The notes under the pieces: model-generated
Told to the model about the DNA's origin: nothing
The model's database searches: none
The model's input: the letters and a program-made list of their open reading frames with translations, nothing else
Part shown: positions 50,230-59,315 of the stretch, piece after piece
How the letters are laid out: every line of letters begins with the position of its first letter
Position numbering within the stretch: the first letter of the stretch is position 1
Assembly: GCA_036557665.1 (NCBI GenBank)
Contig: DATBHG010000064.1
Location: 120,013 to 184,012 of the forward strand
Origin: VAZQ01 sp036557665
GTDB taxonomy: Bacteria; Pseudomonadota; Alphaproteobacteria; Rhizobiales; Xanthobacteraceae
Length of the DNA stretch: 64,000 nucleotides
Reading direction: 5' to 3'
Translations under genes and position numbers: made by a program

Positions 50230-52301
50230 GCTTCGATTTGGTCGCACTGAAGGACGAGCTTTCCGCCCTGTCGGGGCCGCGGCGCACCGTCGACATCGCC
50301 ACGCAGACGCTGTTGCGCGTCTTGCCGATACGTTGGCGGCTGTTCGCGATCGCCGCGCTCAATGCCACCGTCGCGGTCATTCTCGCCGTGCTCATCTGGA
50401 ACGGCGCCAACGTGCTCAGCAGCGCCTGGGACGACGTCAGACGAGTGCGGGAATCCGACAGGCTTCTGGTTCAGCTCAGCAACGAGGCGAGCCGGCTGCA
50501 GAGCCTCATCCACCGCTACATCATCTCCCCGAACGATCAGGTGCTGGCGGAAGTGCTGGGATTGCACGGCGACGTTCTGAGCACGTTGCGCAACCGCGGC
50601 GCCGGCGATCCGGTTCTCTCCCACTCGGCCGACGAGCTGCGCGCGCTGACCGAGCGGTTTCTGCAGGGCTTCAGCGAGCTCCGCACCCTCCAGGCGACGA
50701 TCTCGCAGACCTACGAGAACGACGTGTTGAAGCCCGCCAAGGACGTGGTCGGTCTCTACTCCATCATCGAATCGTCCATCGGCAACCGCGATTCGCTGCT
50801 GCTTCCCTCCCTGTCAAAATCCCGAGATTCGTTCACCGACAGCTTGCTTGCGGCGAACGCGTTCTATCTGTCACCCGCTTCCGAGGCGGGTGACGACGCG
50901 CGTGCCAACATCACCACGGTGGAGCAGACGATCCCGGTCATGCTCGATCTCGCCGAGGCCGGGCTGCAGCGCAACGCGGTCTCCGCGCTCGCGCAAGGGA
51001 CAAGCGCCTTTCGAGAGGGATTGAAGAACCTGACCGAGCATTTCGCGGCGCGCGATCATCTGCTGAAAACCGCCATCGACGACAACCAAGCCGCCATGAT
51101 CGCGGTGATCAACAAGCTCTCCGCGCAAATGGGGTTGCGGGAAATGCGGGCACAGGGCAGCTTCGATCACACCCTCGCCAATCTCTACCTGCGCGTCGCT
51201 CTGGTCGCCGTGGTCTTTCTCACCCTCATCGTCATCGCCGGGGTCGCGATTGCACGCAGCATCATTCTTCCGCTCAAGGATATCACTGATGCCATGCACA
51301 CCGTGGTTTCGGAGAAATACGACGTGCCGATACAGGGCACGCAGGCGCGCGACGAGATCGGCGAGATGGCTAGGGCGGTCGCGGTGTTCCGGGAGAATGC
51401 GCTGGCCAAGCGCAAGGCGGAGAGCGAGCTGCGAGCTGCGAAGGATCACGCCGAGAAAACCCTGCAAGATCTGCGCGAGGCGCAGCAGAACCTCATTGCT
51501 GCGGAAAAGCTCGCAGCCCTCGGCGGTCTTGTCGCCGGGGTTGCGCACGAGGTGAACAATCCGATCGGCATCAGCCTGACTGTCGCCTCGAGCTTCGCGC
51601 GCCGATGCGATGATTTCAGCAAGGAGGTCGCAGCCGGGCCGCTGCGACGCTCGCGGCTCGACGAGTTCCTGGAGACGGGGCGCGATGCCGCCAACCAGCT
51701 CGTGACCAACCTGCAACGCGCCGGCGAGCTCGTGCAATCGTTCAAGCAGGTCGCCGTCGACCGCAGCCATGCGGAGCGCAGGGAGTTCGATCTTCGGGAA
51801 TCGACGGATCAGATCGTCGCAAGCCTGCGCCCTGTGCTCAGGAAGTCTCAGATCGCACTGACCGTCGATGTACCCTCGGGCATCATGATGGAGAGCTATC
51901 CCGGCTCGTATGGGCAGGTCCTGACCAATCTTTTCCTCAACAGCGTGATCCATGCCTTCCCCGACGGACGCACGGGGAGGATCACGGTGGAAGCGCGCCA
52001 ATCCCGGGCGCATACCGCGGACGAGATCGAGATCTTCGTCTCCGACGACGGCATCGGCATGAGCGAGGAAGTCCAGCGTCATGCGTTCGATCCGTTCTTC
52101 ACCACGCGCCGCAGCGAGGGAGGAACCGGGCTCGGGCTGCACATCATCTTCAACCTCGTGAGCCAGCAGCTCGGGGGCCGGTTGGCGTTCGAGTCTCGGC
52201 TGGGCTGGGGCACGCGTTTCCGGATCACCATTCCGCGGGTGGCGCCCGGCGAATCGCCTCCGACCCAGCCGAGCACAATCATGGACAAGGCGCATGGCTG
52301 A
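50226..52301 (+). CDS. membrane sensor histidine kinase
   Basis: This 691-residue protein has transmembrane helix 1 near residues 37-58, a long periplasmic helical sensor of about 260 residues, and helix 2 near 322-345. A HAMP domain follows, then the kinase core. The H-box is AALGGLVAGVAHEVNNP (His441). The ATPase domain has NLFLNSVIHA, DDGIGM, and GGTGLGLHI. The kinase core resembles HPK4/C4-dicarboxylate-type sensors such as DctB. It overlaps the DctP-like receptor gene and, by 8 bases, the next hybrid kinase gene, so it is translationally coupled to both. Confidence 0.92.
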   Translation: MSFDLVALKDELSALSGPRRTVDIATQTLLRVLPIRWRLFAIAALNATVAVILAVLIWNGANVLSSAWDDVRRVRESDRLLVQLSNEASRLQSLIHRYIISPNDQVLAEVLGLHGDVLSTLRNRGAGDPVLSHSADELRALTERFLQGFSELRTLQATISQTYENDVLKPAKDVVGLYSIIESSIGNRDSLLLPSLSKSRDSFTDSLLAANAFYLSPASEAGDDARANITTVEQTIPVMLDLAEAGLQRNAVSALAQGTSAFREGLKNLTEHFAARDHLLKTAIDDNQAAMIAVINKLSAQMGLREMRAQGSFDHTLANLYLRVALVAVVFLTLIVIAGVAIARSIILPLKDITDAMHTVVSEKYDVPIQGTQARDEIGEMARAVAVFRENALAKRKAESELRAAKDHAEKTLQDLREAQQNLIAAEKLAALGGLVAGVAHEVNNPIGISLTVASSFARRCDDFSKEVAAGPLRRSRLDEFLETGRDAANQLVTNLQRAGELVQSFKQVAVDRSHAERREFDLRESTDQIVASLRPVLRKSQIALTVDVPSGIMMESYPGSYGQVLTNLFLNSVIHAFPDGRTGRITVEARQSRAHTADEIEIFVSDDGIGMSEEVQRHAFDPFFTTRRSEGGTGLGLHIIFNLVSQQLGGRLAFESRLGWGTRFRITIPRVAPGESPPTQPSTIMDKAHG

Positions 52302-54030
52302 CGACGAGATCGTTGAGCTGATCGATGACGCCGGCGCGCAGCGGCCGGCCGAGCAGATCAAGCGATGGAAAATCGCGATCATCGACGACGATCATGCGGT
52401 GCACGACGGCACGCGCTTTGCGCTCTCGGACTATCGTCTGAATGGGCAGGGCCTGGAGATTCTGTCAGCCTACTCGGCGGCCGATGGCCGGGCGCTCATG
52501 CGCAGCCACCCGGACGTGGCCGTAGTGCTGCTCGACGTGATCATGGAGACCGATACCTCGGGTCTCGATCTGGTGGAGTTCATCCGCGAGGATCTGAAAA
52601 ACGAAACCGTGCGCATCATCCTGCGCACAGGCCAGCCGGGGCAGGCGCCCGAGCGGCGTGTCATCGTCGATTACGACATCAACGACTACAAGGCAAAAAC
52701 CGAGCTCACCGCCGACAAGCTGTTCACCGCGTTGACCGCGGCGCTGCGCAGCTACCAGCAGCTGCAGCGCATGGTCGAGACCCGCCGCGGGCTCGAGATC
52801 ATCATCGAAGCAGCTTCCACGTTGTTCGACCTCCGGTCCATGCAGCGTCTGGCCGAAGGCGTGCTCACGCAGATCGCCTCGCTGCTCAATGTGGACTGCG
52901 CCGGCATCCTGGTCCTGCGCGAGCCGGAGCACTCGCAGGAAGGCTTCGCGGTAATTGCCGGCTCGGGCTGCTACAGCCGCTTCACCGGGTCCGACCTCTC
53001 GGAGATCGTCGATCACGAGCTGCAATGCCTGGTCCAGGAGGCATTCACGCGCCGGCGCCATGAATTCTCCCCCGAGCGCTCGGTCCTCTACATCCAGACG
53101 CTCAGTGGCCGCGAGCTGGTCGTCGTGCTCGAGGCGGCCCGCCAGCTTTCCGAGACCGATCGCGCCCTCGTGGAGATTTTCTGCAGCCGTTTTTCCATCG
53201 CGTTCGACAACGTCCTCCTCTACGAGCAGCTGCAGCGCGCAAATTCCGGCCTGGAGGACCGCGTGGCCGAGCGTACCCAGGACCTCACCACGGCAAATCG
53301 GCGGCTGGCCGCGCAATGGGCGCGGCTGCGCCAGGCCAACAGCTTCAAGAGCGAGATCCTGGGCACCGTCGCCCATGACCTGAAGAACCCCCTCGGCGTC
53401 ATTCTCGGCCGCACGGAAATCCTCAAGGAGCTCATGGCGAAGGCGGGCGCGCTCAACGGAGAGGCGCAAGCGCAGATCGCCCATATCCGCGACGCGGCCA
53501 ACCGCCTCACCGGAATGGTCGACGATCTGGTCGCCGATGCCATGGCCGATGCGCTCGACATCACGGTCCGGCGCGAGCCGGTCGACATCTCGGTCCTGGT
53601 GCAGGAGGTTGCCGAGGCGAACCGCCCGCTCGCCGCTCGCAAGCAGCAGACCATCCGGGTCGCGGCCCCGTCCCATCACACGGCAATGGTCGATGCCGAT
53701 CGCATCCGGGAGGCCATCGACAATCTGGTCAGCAATGCGGTGAAGTACAGCCCGATCGGGGGCGCGATTGACATAATGGTGACACAGGAACCCGGAAATA
53801 TCTCGATCCAGGTCAAGGATCAGGGAGCGGGGCTTTCGCCGGAAGATCTTTCCCGACTGTTCGGCCGTTTCCAGCGCCTTTCGGCCAAGCCGACGGCCGG
53901 GGAGACCTCCACCGGGCTCGGGCTTTCGATCGTCAAGCGTATTGTCGATCTGCACGGCGGGCGCGTCACGGTGGAAAGCGCCGGGCCGGCAAGGGGTGCC
54001 ACATTCAATATGCAGCTGCCGGTCACATGA
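52294..54030 (+). CDS. receiver-DUF3369-histidine kinase hybrid
   Basis: This 578-residue cytoplasmic hybrid has an N-terminal receiver (residues about 27-150) with phospho-acceptor Asp81 in VVLLDVIME and acid pocket IIDDDH. DUF3369 follows at 160-300 (GLEIIIEAASTLFDLRSMQR), then a coiled-coil. The kinase core has H-box ILGTVAHDLKNPLGVILG (His361), NLVSNAVKYSP, DQGAGLS, and GLGLSIVKR. It could receive phosphate from the upstream kinase and pass it on to the OmpR-type regulator that overlaps its stop by 4 bases. Confidence 0.92.
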   Translation: MADDEIVELIDDAGAQRPAEQIKRWKIAIIDDDHAVHDGTRFALSDYRLNGQGLEILSAYSAADGRALMRSHPDVAVVLLDVIMETDTSGLDLVEFIREDLKNETVRIILRTGQPGQAPERRVIVDYDINDYKAKTELTADKLFTALTAALRSYQQLQRMVETRRGLEIIIEAASTLFDLRSMQRLAEGVLTQIASLLNVDCAGILVLREPEHSQEGFAVIAGSGCYSRFTGSDLSEIVDHELQCLVQEAFTRRRHEFSPERSVLYIQTLSGRELVVVLEAARQLSETDRALVEIFCSRFSIAFDNVLLYEQLQRANSGLEDRVAERTQDLTTANRRLAAQWARLRQANSFKSEILGTVAHDLKNPLGVILGRTEILKELMAKAGALNGEAQAQIAHIRDAANRLTGMVDDLVADAMADALDITVRREPVDISVLVQEVAEANRPLAARKQQTIRVAAPSHHTAMVDADRIREAIDNLVSNAVKYSPIGGAIDIMVTQEPGNISIQVKDQGAGLSPEDLSRLFGRFQRLSAKPTAGETSTGLGLSIVKRIVDLHGGRVTVESAGPARGATFNMQLPVT

Positions 54031-54800
54031 GCCAAGGTCAACACGCCGCCCAACACATTGCCGTGGTGGATGACGAGCAGCCCGCGCGCGACATGGTGGG
54101 CGACTATTTGCGCATGCATGGTTTCAGCGTCGCCTTGTGCAACGGCGGCGCGAGCCTGCGCCAATCCATCGCCGAACGCGTGCCGGACCTGATCGTGCTC
54201 GATCTCAACATGCCGGAGGAGGACGGGCTTTCCGTCATCCGCGACCTCAAGCAACGCAGCGGCGTACCGATCATCATGTTGACCGCCACGGCGAGCCCCA
54301 TCGACCGGGTGGTCGGGCTCGAGCTCGGTGCCGACGACTATCTTGCAAAGCCATGCGAGCTGCGCGAGCTCTTAGCCCGCATCCGTTCCGTCCTGCGCCG
54401 GAGCACGCAGGCGCAACCGGCACAGTCACCCAAATCCCTCCCCGCCAATGGCAAGCCACAGCGGTCGGAGCCGGCGCGGGTGCGCTTCGGAACGAAATGG
54501 CTGGATCACGATGCCCAGGCGCTATGCGATGACGGCGGCAACGAGCATCCTCTCACCGCCTCCGAATACGGTCTGCTCAAGGTGTTCGCCGCCAATCCCA
54601 AGCGGGTGCTCTCGCGCGACCGCCTGCTCGAGCTCGCCGAGGCCCGGGACGCCGAGGCCTTCGACCGCGCCATCGACCTTCGGATCATGCGGCTGCGGCG
54701 CAAGATCGAGCCCGATCCGAGCCGCCCATCCGTGATCCGGACGATACGGGGCGGTGGCTACCTGTTTTCTCCCTCTGGCGAAGCTTCTCTGCTGGACTGA
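54027..54800 (+). CDS. OmpR/PhoB-family response regulator
   Basis: This 257-residue protein has a receiver domain with phospho-acceptor Asp59 in LIVLDLNMPEEDG, the acid pair VVDDEQ, Thr in MLTATAS and Lys in DDYLAKP. A short linker is followed by a winged-helix effector domain with LTASEYGLLKVFAANPKRVL and RTIRGGGYLFS. It is the last gene of the four-gene receptor-kinase operon (overlaps of 4, 8 and 4 bases). It presumably regulates genes outside this operon. Confidence 0.94.
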   Translation: MSQGQHAAQHIAVVDDEQPARDMVGDYLRMHGFSVALCNGGASLRQSIAERVPDLIVLDLNMPEEDGLSVIRDLKQRSGVPIIMLTATASPIDRVVGLELGADDYLAKPCELRELLARIRSVLRRSTQAQPAQSPKSLPANGKPQRSEPARVRFGTKWLDHDAQALCDDGGNEHPLTASEYGLLKVFAANPKRVLSRDRLLELAEARDAEAFDRAIDLRIMRLRRKIEPDPSRPSVIRTIRGGGYLFSPSGEASLLD

Positions 54801-54996
54801 GGCATTAAAGTCACACGGGACGAAACAATACTCCACCCTATAATACCTTTTGTGTCGTCCAAGCCACAATTAAGAAACAATTCTCTCCCCTGACGAAATC
54901 ATTTTTCTCCCGGCACGTAACACGCAAGCAACAGCGCTTTGCTACATACCCTACCTAAGGGCTGAGCTTTCAAAAGCTCATTGATAGGGGATCGTC
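54801..54996 (+). promoter_or_regulatory. promoter/leader region of the ECF sigma gene with palindrome
   Basis: AT-rich by local standards. TATAAT occurs at 54840-54845. A perfect 8-base-arm palindrome (TGAGCTTT-CA-AAAGCTCA, 54963-54980) lies 16 bases before the start, in the leader. The palindrome could be a repressor site, or an RNA hairpin that terminates or stabilises the upstream transcript. No SD stronger than GGGGA is visible. Confidence 0.4.
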
Positions 54997-55605
54997 ATGC
55001 AAACCGAATACGTGTTGCGCGATGTCGCGCCTCCGCGGCTGCGAAAGCCTGTTCAGGACAGCTCCGACGAGGCTTTGATCGGACTCATCGCCGAGGGCGA
55101 CAAGCGCGCCATGCAGGTGCTCTATGCTCGTCACAACGTGCGAGTGTACCGGTTCATCCTGCGGATGACGGCAAACCAGTCGCTGGCCGAGGACCTCGTC
55201 AGCGAGGTGTTCCTGGACGTGTGGCGGCAGGCGGACAACTTCGAGGCGAAGTCGCAAGTCTCGACTTGGCTGCTCGCGATCGCGCGCTACAAGTCACTCT
55301 CGGCCCTGCGCCGGCGATCCGACGAGCACCTCGACGACCAGATGGCGGCAGCCATTGAGGACACCTCGGACAGCCCGGAAACGGCCGTCGGCATCAAGGA
55401 CCGCAACATCATCGTTCAGAAGTGCCTCACCCAGCTCTCGTCCGCCCACCGCGAGGTTATCGATCTCGTGTACTACCACGAGAAGTCGGTGGACGAGGTC
55501 GCGCAGATCGTCGGCGTCCCGCCCGCGACGGTGAAGACGCGCATGTTCTATGCTCGCAACAAGATGGCGGACCTGCTCAAGCAGGCCGGGGTCAGCGCGC
55601 TCTGA
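54997..55605 (+). CDS. ECF-subfamily sigma factor
   Basis: This 202-residue RNA polymerase sigma factor has sigma-2 with LAEDLVSEVFLDVWRQADNF and TWLLAIARYKSLSALRRR, and sigma-4 with LTQLSSAHREVIDLVYYHEK and VDEVAQIVGVPPATVKTRMF. It has no sigma-3. No anti-sigma gene is adjacent, unlike most ECF groups. It starts about 200 bases after the two-component operon, with its own leader and palindrome. A related sigma gene is widespread in Bradyrhizobium-type genomes. Confidence 0.93.
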   Translation: MQTEYVLRDVAPPRLRKPVQDSSDEALIGLIAEGDKRAMQVLYARHNVRVYRFILRMTANQSLAEDLVSEVFLDVWRQADNFEAKSQVSTWLLAIARYKSLSALRRRSDEHLDDQMAAAIEDTSDSPETAVGIKDRNIIVQKCLTQLSSAHREVIDLVYYHEKSVDEVAQIVGVPPATVKTRMFYARNKMADLLKQAGVSAL

Positions 55606-55735
55606 GCAAGCTCCGGGGCTGACGAGCTGCGAACGTCTGCTGTTTGACGTAATCTCCCTATAGACGATGCGGGCTGGCACCTCGGTGCCGGCCCGCAAAC
55701 GTTTCGAGCAAGAGCTTGTCGAAGGCATCATCACA

Positions 55736-56218
55736 ATGGCTCACATTCAGAAGATCACGCCCTGCCTGTGGTTCGACCGCGACGCCGAGGAGGCGGTGAG
55801 CCATTACGCATCCATCTTCGCGGGCTCCCGTATCGTCACCGTGTCGCGCTACGGCGATTCGGGCCCGCTGCCGAAGGGAACGGTGCTGGTGATCATCTTC
55901 GAGCTCGAAGGGCAGCGATTCATGGCATTGAACGGAGGACCGCATTTCAAGTTCACCGAAGCCATCTCGCTGACTGTCAGCTGCGACACCCAATCCGAGA
56001 TCGACATGCTCTGGGAAAAGCTCTCGGCCGGCGGGGAGAAAGGCCGATGCGGCTGGCTCAAGGACAAATTCGGGCTCTCCTGGCAGATCGTACCCTCCAT
56101 GATGGCCGAGATGATGCTGGACGCGGAGAGATCGAGCCGGGTCATGGCCGAGGTCCTGCGCATGAACAAGCTCGACATCGCGACCTTGCAGCGCGCCTAC
56201 GAGGGCCGCGCTTCGTAG
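55736..56218 (+). CDS. VOC-family protein (PhnB/3-demethylubiquinone methyltransferase-like)
   Basis: This 160-residue single-domain VOC protein of the PF06983 type carries ITPCLWFDRDAEEAVSHYAS, SIFAGSRIV, FMALNGGPHFKFTEAISL and WLKDKFGLSWQIVP. Despite the database name, these are not methyltransferases. They are small metal-binding VOC proteins of unknown role. ATG 55736 fits the conserved start. The next gene, another VOC protein, may have its own stress promoter. Confidence 0.88.
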   Translation: MAHIQKITPCLWFDRDAEEAVSHYASIFAGSRIVTVSRYGDSGPLPKGTVLVIIFELEGQRFMALNGGPHFKFTEAISLTVSCDTQSEIDMLWEKLSAGGEKGRCGWLKDKFGLSWQIVPSMMAEMMLDAERSSRVMAEVLRMNKLDIATLQRAYEGRAS

Positions 56219-56256
56219 GTCAACCAGCCACATTCATCCGACGCGGCAAGACAACA

Positions 56257-56282
56257 TGAACCGGCGCCGCAGCTTTTGCGTT
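56257..56282 (+). promoter_or_regulatory. weak EcfG-like promoter upstream of the second VOC gene
   Basis: TGAAC at 56257-56261 and CGTT at 56279-56282 are separated by 17 bases, one mismatch from the EcfG consensus GGAAC-N16/17-CGTT. It is 40 bases upstream of ATG 56323. Chance occurrence is possible. Confidence 0.3.
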
Positions 56283-56322
56283 ACCGGATAGCAGTTCAGC
56301 CATCAAACTGAGGAACAGGCTC

Positions 56323-57096
56323 ATGCCCCGCAGCCACGGCACATTCGTCTGGTACGATGTGATGACCACGGACACCAAGGCCGCAGAATCCTTTTATCAC
56401 AAGGCAATTGGATGGGACGCCAAGGATTCCGGCATGCCCGGCGTATCCTATACGCTTCTCTCCATGGGGCCTGCCATGGTCGGCGGATTGATGCCGATTC
56501 CGGAAGAGGCGCGCAAAGCGGGCGTCGGCCCGATGTGGATGGGCTATATCGGCGTCGATGATGTCGATGTCTATGCCGGTCGCGTGAAGGCCGCGGGCGG
56601 CGCCATCCGCCGCGACCCCAGCGACATTCCCGGCATTGGCCGTTTCGCCGTGGCCGCCGACCCGCACGGCGCGGGGTTCCTCCTGTTCAAGGGAACGAGC
56701 GAGGAGGCGCCCCCTCCCGCCCCTGCCGGCACGCCCGGTCATGTCGGCTGGCACGAGCTCTATGCCGGCGACCTGGATCGGGCTTTCGCCTTCTATTCCG
56801 GGCTGTTCGGCTGGACCAAGGCCGAGGCGGTCGATATGGGCCCAATGGGAACCTATCAGCTCTTTGCGATCGGCGGGGCGCCTTGCGGCGGCATGATGAC
56901 GAAACCCCCGCAGGTCCCTCACCCGCTCTGGCTCTACTATTTCAACGTGGACGCGATCGATGCGGCGATGACGCGCGTCAAGAACGCCGGCGGCGACATC
57001 CTCAATGGGCCGATGGAGGTGCCCGGCGGCAGCTGGATCGCGCAATGCCGCGATCCCCAGGGCGCGAGCTTTGCCATGGTGGCGCCCGGGCGCTGA
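56323..57096 (+). CDS. VOC-family two-domain protein (glyoxalase/bleomycin resistance)
   Basis: This 257-residue protein has two VOC domains (residues 1-130 and 135-257). The first begins GTFVWYDVMTTDTKAAESFY, and the second has GHVGWHELYAGDLDRAFAFY, PLWLYYFNVD and a final DPQGASFAMV. Members of this CFP-30-like group are small-molecule-binding proteins or hydrolases without firm assignment. The start MPRSHGTF matches the family start, with AGGAACAGG upstream as a ribosome-binding site. Confidence 0.88.
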   Translation: MPRSHGTFVWYDVMTTDTKAAESFYHKAIGWDAKDSGMPGVSYTLLSMGPAMVGGLMPIPEEARKAGVGPMWMGYIGVDDVDVYAGRVKAAGGAIRRDPSDIPGIGRFAVAADPHGAGFLLFKGTSEEAPPPAPAGTPGHVGWHELYAGDLDRAFAFYSGLFGWTKAEAVDMGPMGTYQLFAIGGAPCGGMMTKPPQVPHPLWLYYFNVDAIDAAMTRVKNAGGDILNGPMEVPGGSWIAQCRDPQGASFAMVAPGR

Positions 57097-57153
57097 GCTG
57101 CGCCGGCACGGGGCTTGGCCCCATTACTACCGTTGGACGTCTGAAAGGTCTCG

Positions 57154-58029
57154 TCAGCCCAACTCGAAGGTCGTGACCCCGAAGATTTCGCCATGCGGCA
57201 GGAGAGGCGGCGGCCCGTAGTACATGCGGGCGCAGCCAAACACTTCACGAAGGCCGTGGCGCTGCACGAGGGTCATCGCCTCGGGATTGTTTTCCGGCAC
57301 ATCGAGAAAAACCGGCTGCGCCGGGGCGATGTCGGCAAGCGCACGGAACAGGGCGTCGGCAGTTTGCGCATCCCCCGCGAACATGGGTCCGATCTTGAAA
57401 CCTTCCCGGCAGGGTCGAACGATGCCGTAGCCTCGCAGTACCCCGTCACGCACGGCGCCCAGCGCACGGCCTCCCGGCTGGCGGATCCAGGCCTCGAGGA
57501 AACGCTCTCTTGGGGCAGGAAAGTGCGCAAGGTCGTAGCGGGACAGCTCGGCAAAGGAGACTGCGCCCAGGTCCACCAGCCAGTTCTCCGGTGGCGACGC
57601 TGCTCCGATCCCGGAAAACCGCAGGTCGCGGTTGCAGAGGACAAAGCCGCCGCGGGCGTAAAATGCCTGCATGGCGAACACGCCGTCCATCCCGATCACT
57701 GCGCGCGCGTCCAGGCGCGAGATCAAGAGATCGCGCCGTTGCAGCCATAGCCTCTCGCCGAGGCCTCGGCCGCGCCGATCCGGCCGGACGATGAACAGCC
57801 CCATGAAACCGAAGCGCCCGGCATAGGCGACGACAGATCCGCCGCCGATCAGCTCGCCATCGAGCTCGGCGGCGACGAACCCCTGCGGGTCCGTATCCCA
57901 GAATATCTGCGCGTCGTTGAGCCCAGGATTCCATCCCTCGGCGGCCGCCCACTCCACCAACGTGTCCAGCTCTGCCCGCGTCATCGCGCGAACAACAAGC
58001 TCACTACCCACCAAATGGTCCGTCGCCAT
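57154..58029 (-). CDS. GNAT-family N-acetyltransferase, double domain
   Basis: This 291-residue protein has an N-terminal GNAT domain (residues 1-145) with acetyl-CoA loop VRPDRRGRGLGERLW and a C-terminal acetyltransferase-like domain (about 150-291) with RYDLAHFPAPRERFLEAW and NPEAMTLVQRHGL. The second domain likely completes substrate binding. It is 73 bases downstream of a PrpF/GalD-family gene on the same strand, so it may be the last gene of that transcript. The acetyl acceptor is unknown. Confidence 0.88.
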   Translation of the reverse strand: MATDHLVGSELVVRAMTRAELDTLVEWAAAEGWNPGLNDAQIFWDTDPQGFVAAELDGELIGGGSVVAYAGRFGFMGLFIVRPDRRGRGLGERLWLQRRDLLISRLDARAVIGMDGVFAMQAFYARGGFVLCNRDLRFSGIGAASPPENWLVDLGAVSFAELSRYDLAHFPAPRERFLEAWIRQPGGRALGAVRDGVLRGYGIVRPCREGFKIGPMFAGDAQTADALFRALADIAPAQPVFLDVPENNPEAMTLVQRHGLREVFGCARMYYGPPPLLPHGEIFGVTTFELG

Positions 58030-58102
58030 GAAACGAGCTGTTTGACGATGTTGCGGCTGGGAAATGCCGCGAGAGCTTCATCCAAATCCAGGGAGGGCGC
58101 GC

Positions 58103-59242
58103 CTACGCGACCGCTGCGACTGGCTCGCGTGATTCCTGCGCTTGCAGTGGCAGAATTGCCTCGCCGCCGCTCAGAGCAGAGCGCTTGACCAGCACGTGCC
58201 CTTCGAACAGGCGGCGAGCGGTACGTACGACGAACGCCGCAGGCTCCGCATAGTCGGCATGCTTCTCCAGCCGCACGTCCAGATGTCCGGATGGATGCTC
58301 GATGCGCAGATCCGCCGGCAGCTCGATGCGTCCGGCCAGCATGGCCGGCAGGGTGCCCGGCGTCACCGCTGCGGTCGCCACCGCGACGGAGCCGGTGATG
58401 GCGAAGGCGCCGTGGCACAGATGCGGCATGAAATATCTTCCGGCGAGCGTGCCGCCGCGCGCGGGCGGAGCGACGAGGATCGGTTTGGGAATTACCCGGT
58501 CTGCTGCGTCGGGGATCCCCATGCGGTGTCCCGCCTCGATTCGAATCGTCTCCAGCCGGCTCAGGAAAGCCTTGTCGCCGTTCAACTCGCTCACCGTTTC
58601 ATATCCGGTCCTGCCGAAATCCGCGGCGCGCGCGATCACCACCGGCATCGCGGCATCGATACAGGAGACCTCGATCCCACCGATCGTATCGAGAGGCGAT
58701 CCGGTCGGCAGCAGCTTGCCGGTTTTTGATCCGGCCGCGCCGAGGAATGCGAGATGCACCGGAGCGGCGGTGCCGGGAACGCCGTCTATGGCGACATCGC
58801 CGTCATAGGTCACCGTCCCGTTCGGCGTGGCAATGCGCGCCTCGATCAACCGCTTGGTGTTGACGTTGTGGATGCGGACGGCCGTGGTCCCCGCCTGCGC
58901 GGGAACAAGACCCGACTCGATCGCAAACGGACCGATGCCGGCGAGCATGTTGCCGCAGTTCGGGGAGGTGTCGACCACCCGCTCCTCGACTTTGATCTGG
59001 GCGAAGAGATAGTCCACGTCGGCGCCGGGCTGCTTGGAGGGACTGACGATTGCGACCTTGCTGGTGAGCGGGTTGCCGCCACCGATGCCGTCGATTTCCA
59101 GCCAGTGCCCCGAGCCCATCACCGCCAGCAGCACCTGATCGCGGACCTTGGGATCTGACGGCAGGTCGGAGGCCAGGAAGTAAGGCCCCTTCGATGTGCC
59201 GCCGCGCATGAGGACGCAGGGAATGCGCTGCAAATCGTTCAT
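58103..59242 (-). CDS. PrpF/GalD-family isomerase (4-oxalomesaconate tautomerase-like)
   Basis: This 379-residue PrpF-family protein starts IPCVLMRGGTSKGPYFLASD, with SPNCGNMLAGIGPFAIESGL (the catalytic Cys), DGVPGTAAPVHLAFLGAAGS and GSKTGKLLPTG. Family members isomerise methylaconitate (PrpF) or 4-oxalomesaconate (GalD). With a GalC-type RraA-like gene nearby, a 4-oxalomesaconate or related role is the better guess, but the hydratase GalB is absent. The gene has its own promoter region (59243-59315) and is followed by a GNAT gene. Confidence 0.88.
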   Translation of the reverse strand: MNDLQRIPCVLMRGGTSKGPYFLASDLPSDPKVRDQVLLAVMGSGHWLEIDGIGGGNPLTSKVAIVSPSKQPGADVDYLFAQIKVEERVVDTSPNCGNMLAGIGPFAIESGLVPAQAGTTAVRIHNVNTKRLIEARIATPNGTVTYDGDVAIDGVPGTAAPVHLAFLGAAGSKTGKLLPTGSPLDTIGGIEVSCIDAAMPVVIARAADFGRTGYETVSELNGDKAFLSRLETIRIEAGHRMGIPDAADRVIPKPILVAPPARGGTLAGRYFMPHLCHGAFAITGSVAVATAAVTPGTLPAMLAGRIELPADLRIEHPSGHLDVRLEKHADYAEPAAFVVRTARRLFEGHVLVKRSALSGGEAILPLQAQESREPVAAVA

Positions 59243-59315
59243 CGTCTGTCTCCCTGATCGGAGCTGTCCGGCATGTTAAATAGAGCATGTCTCGATCATT
59301 TGGAACGATCCGCCG

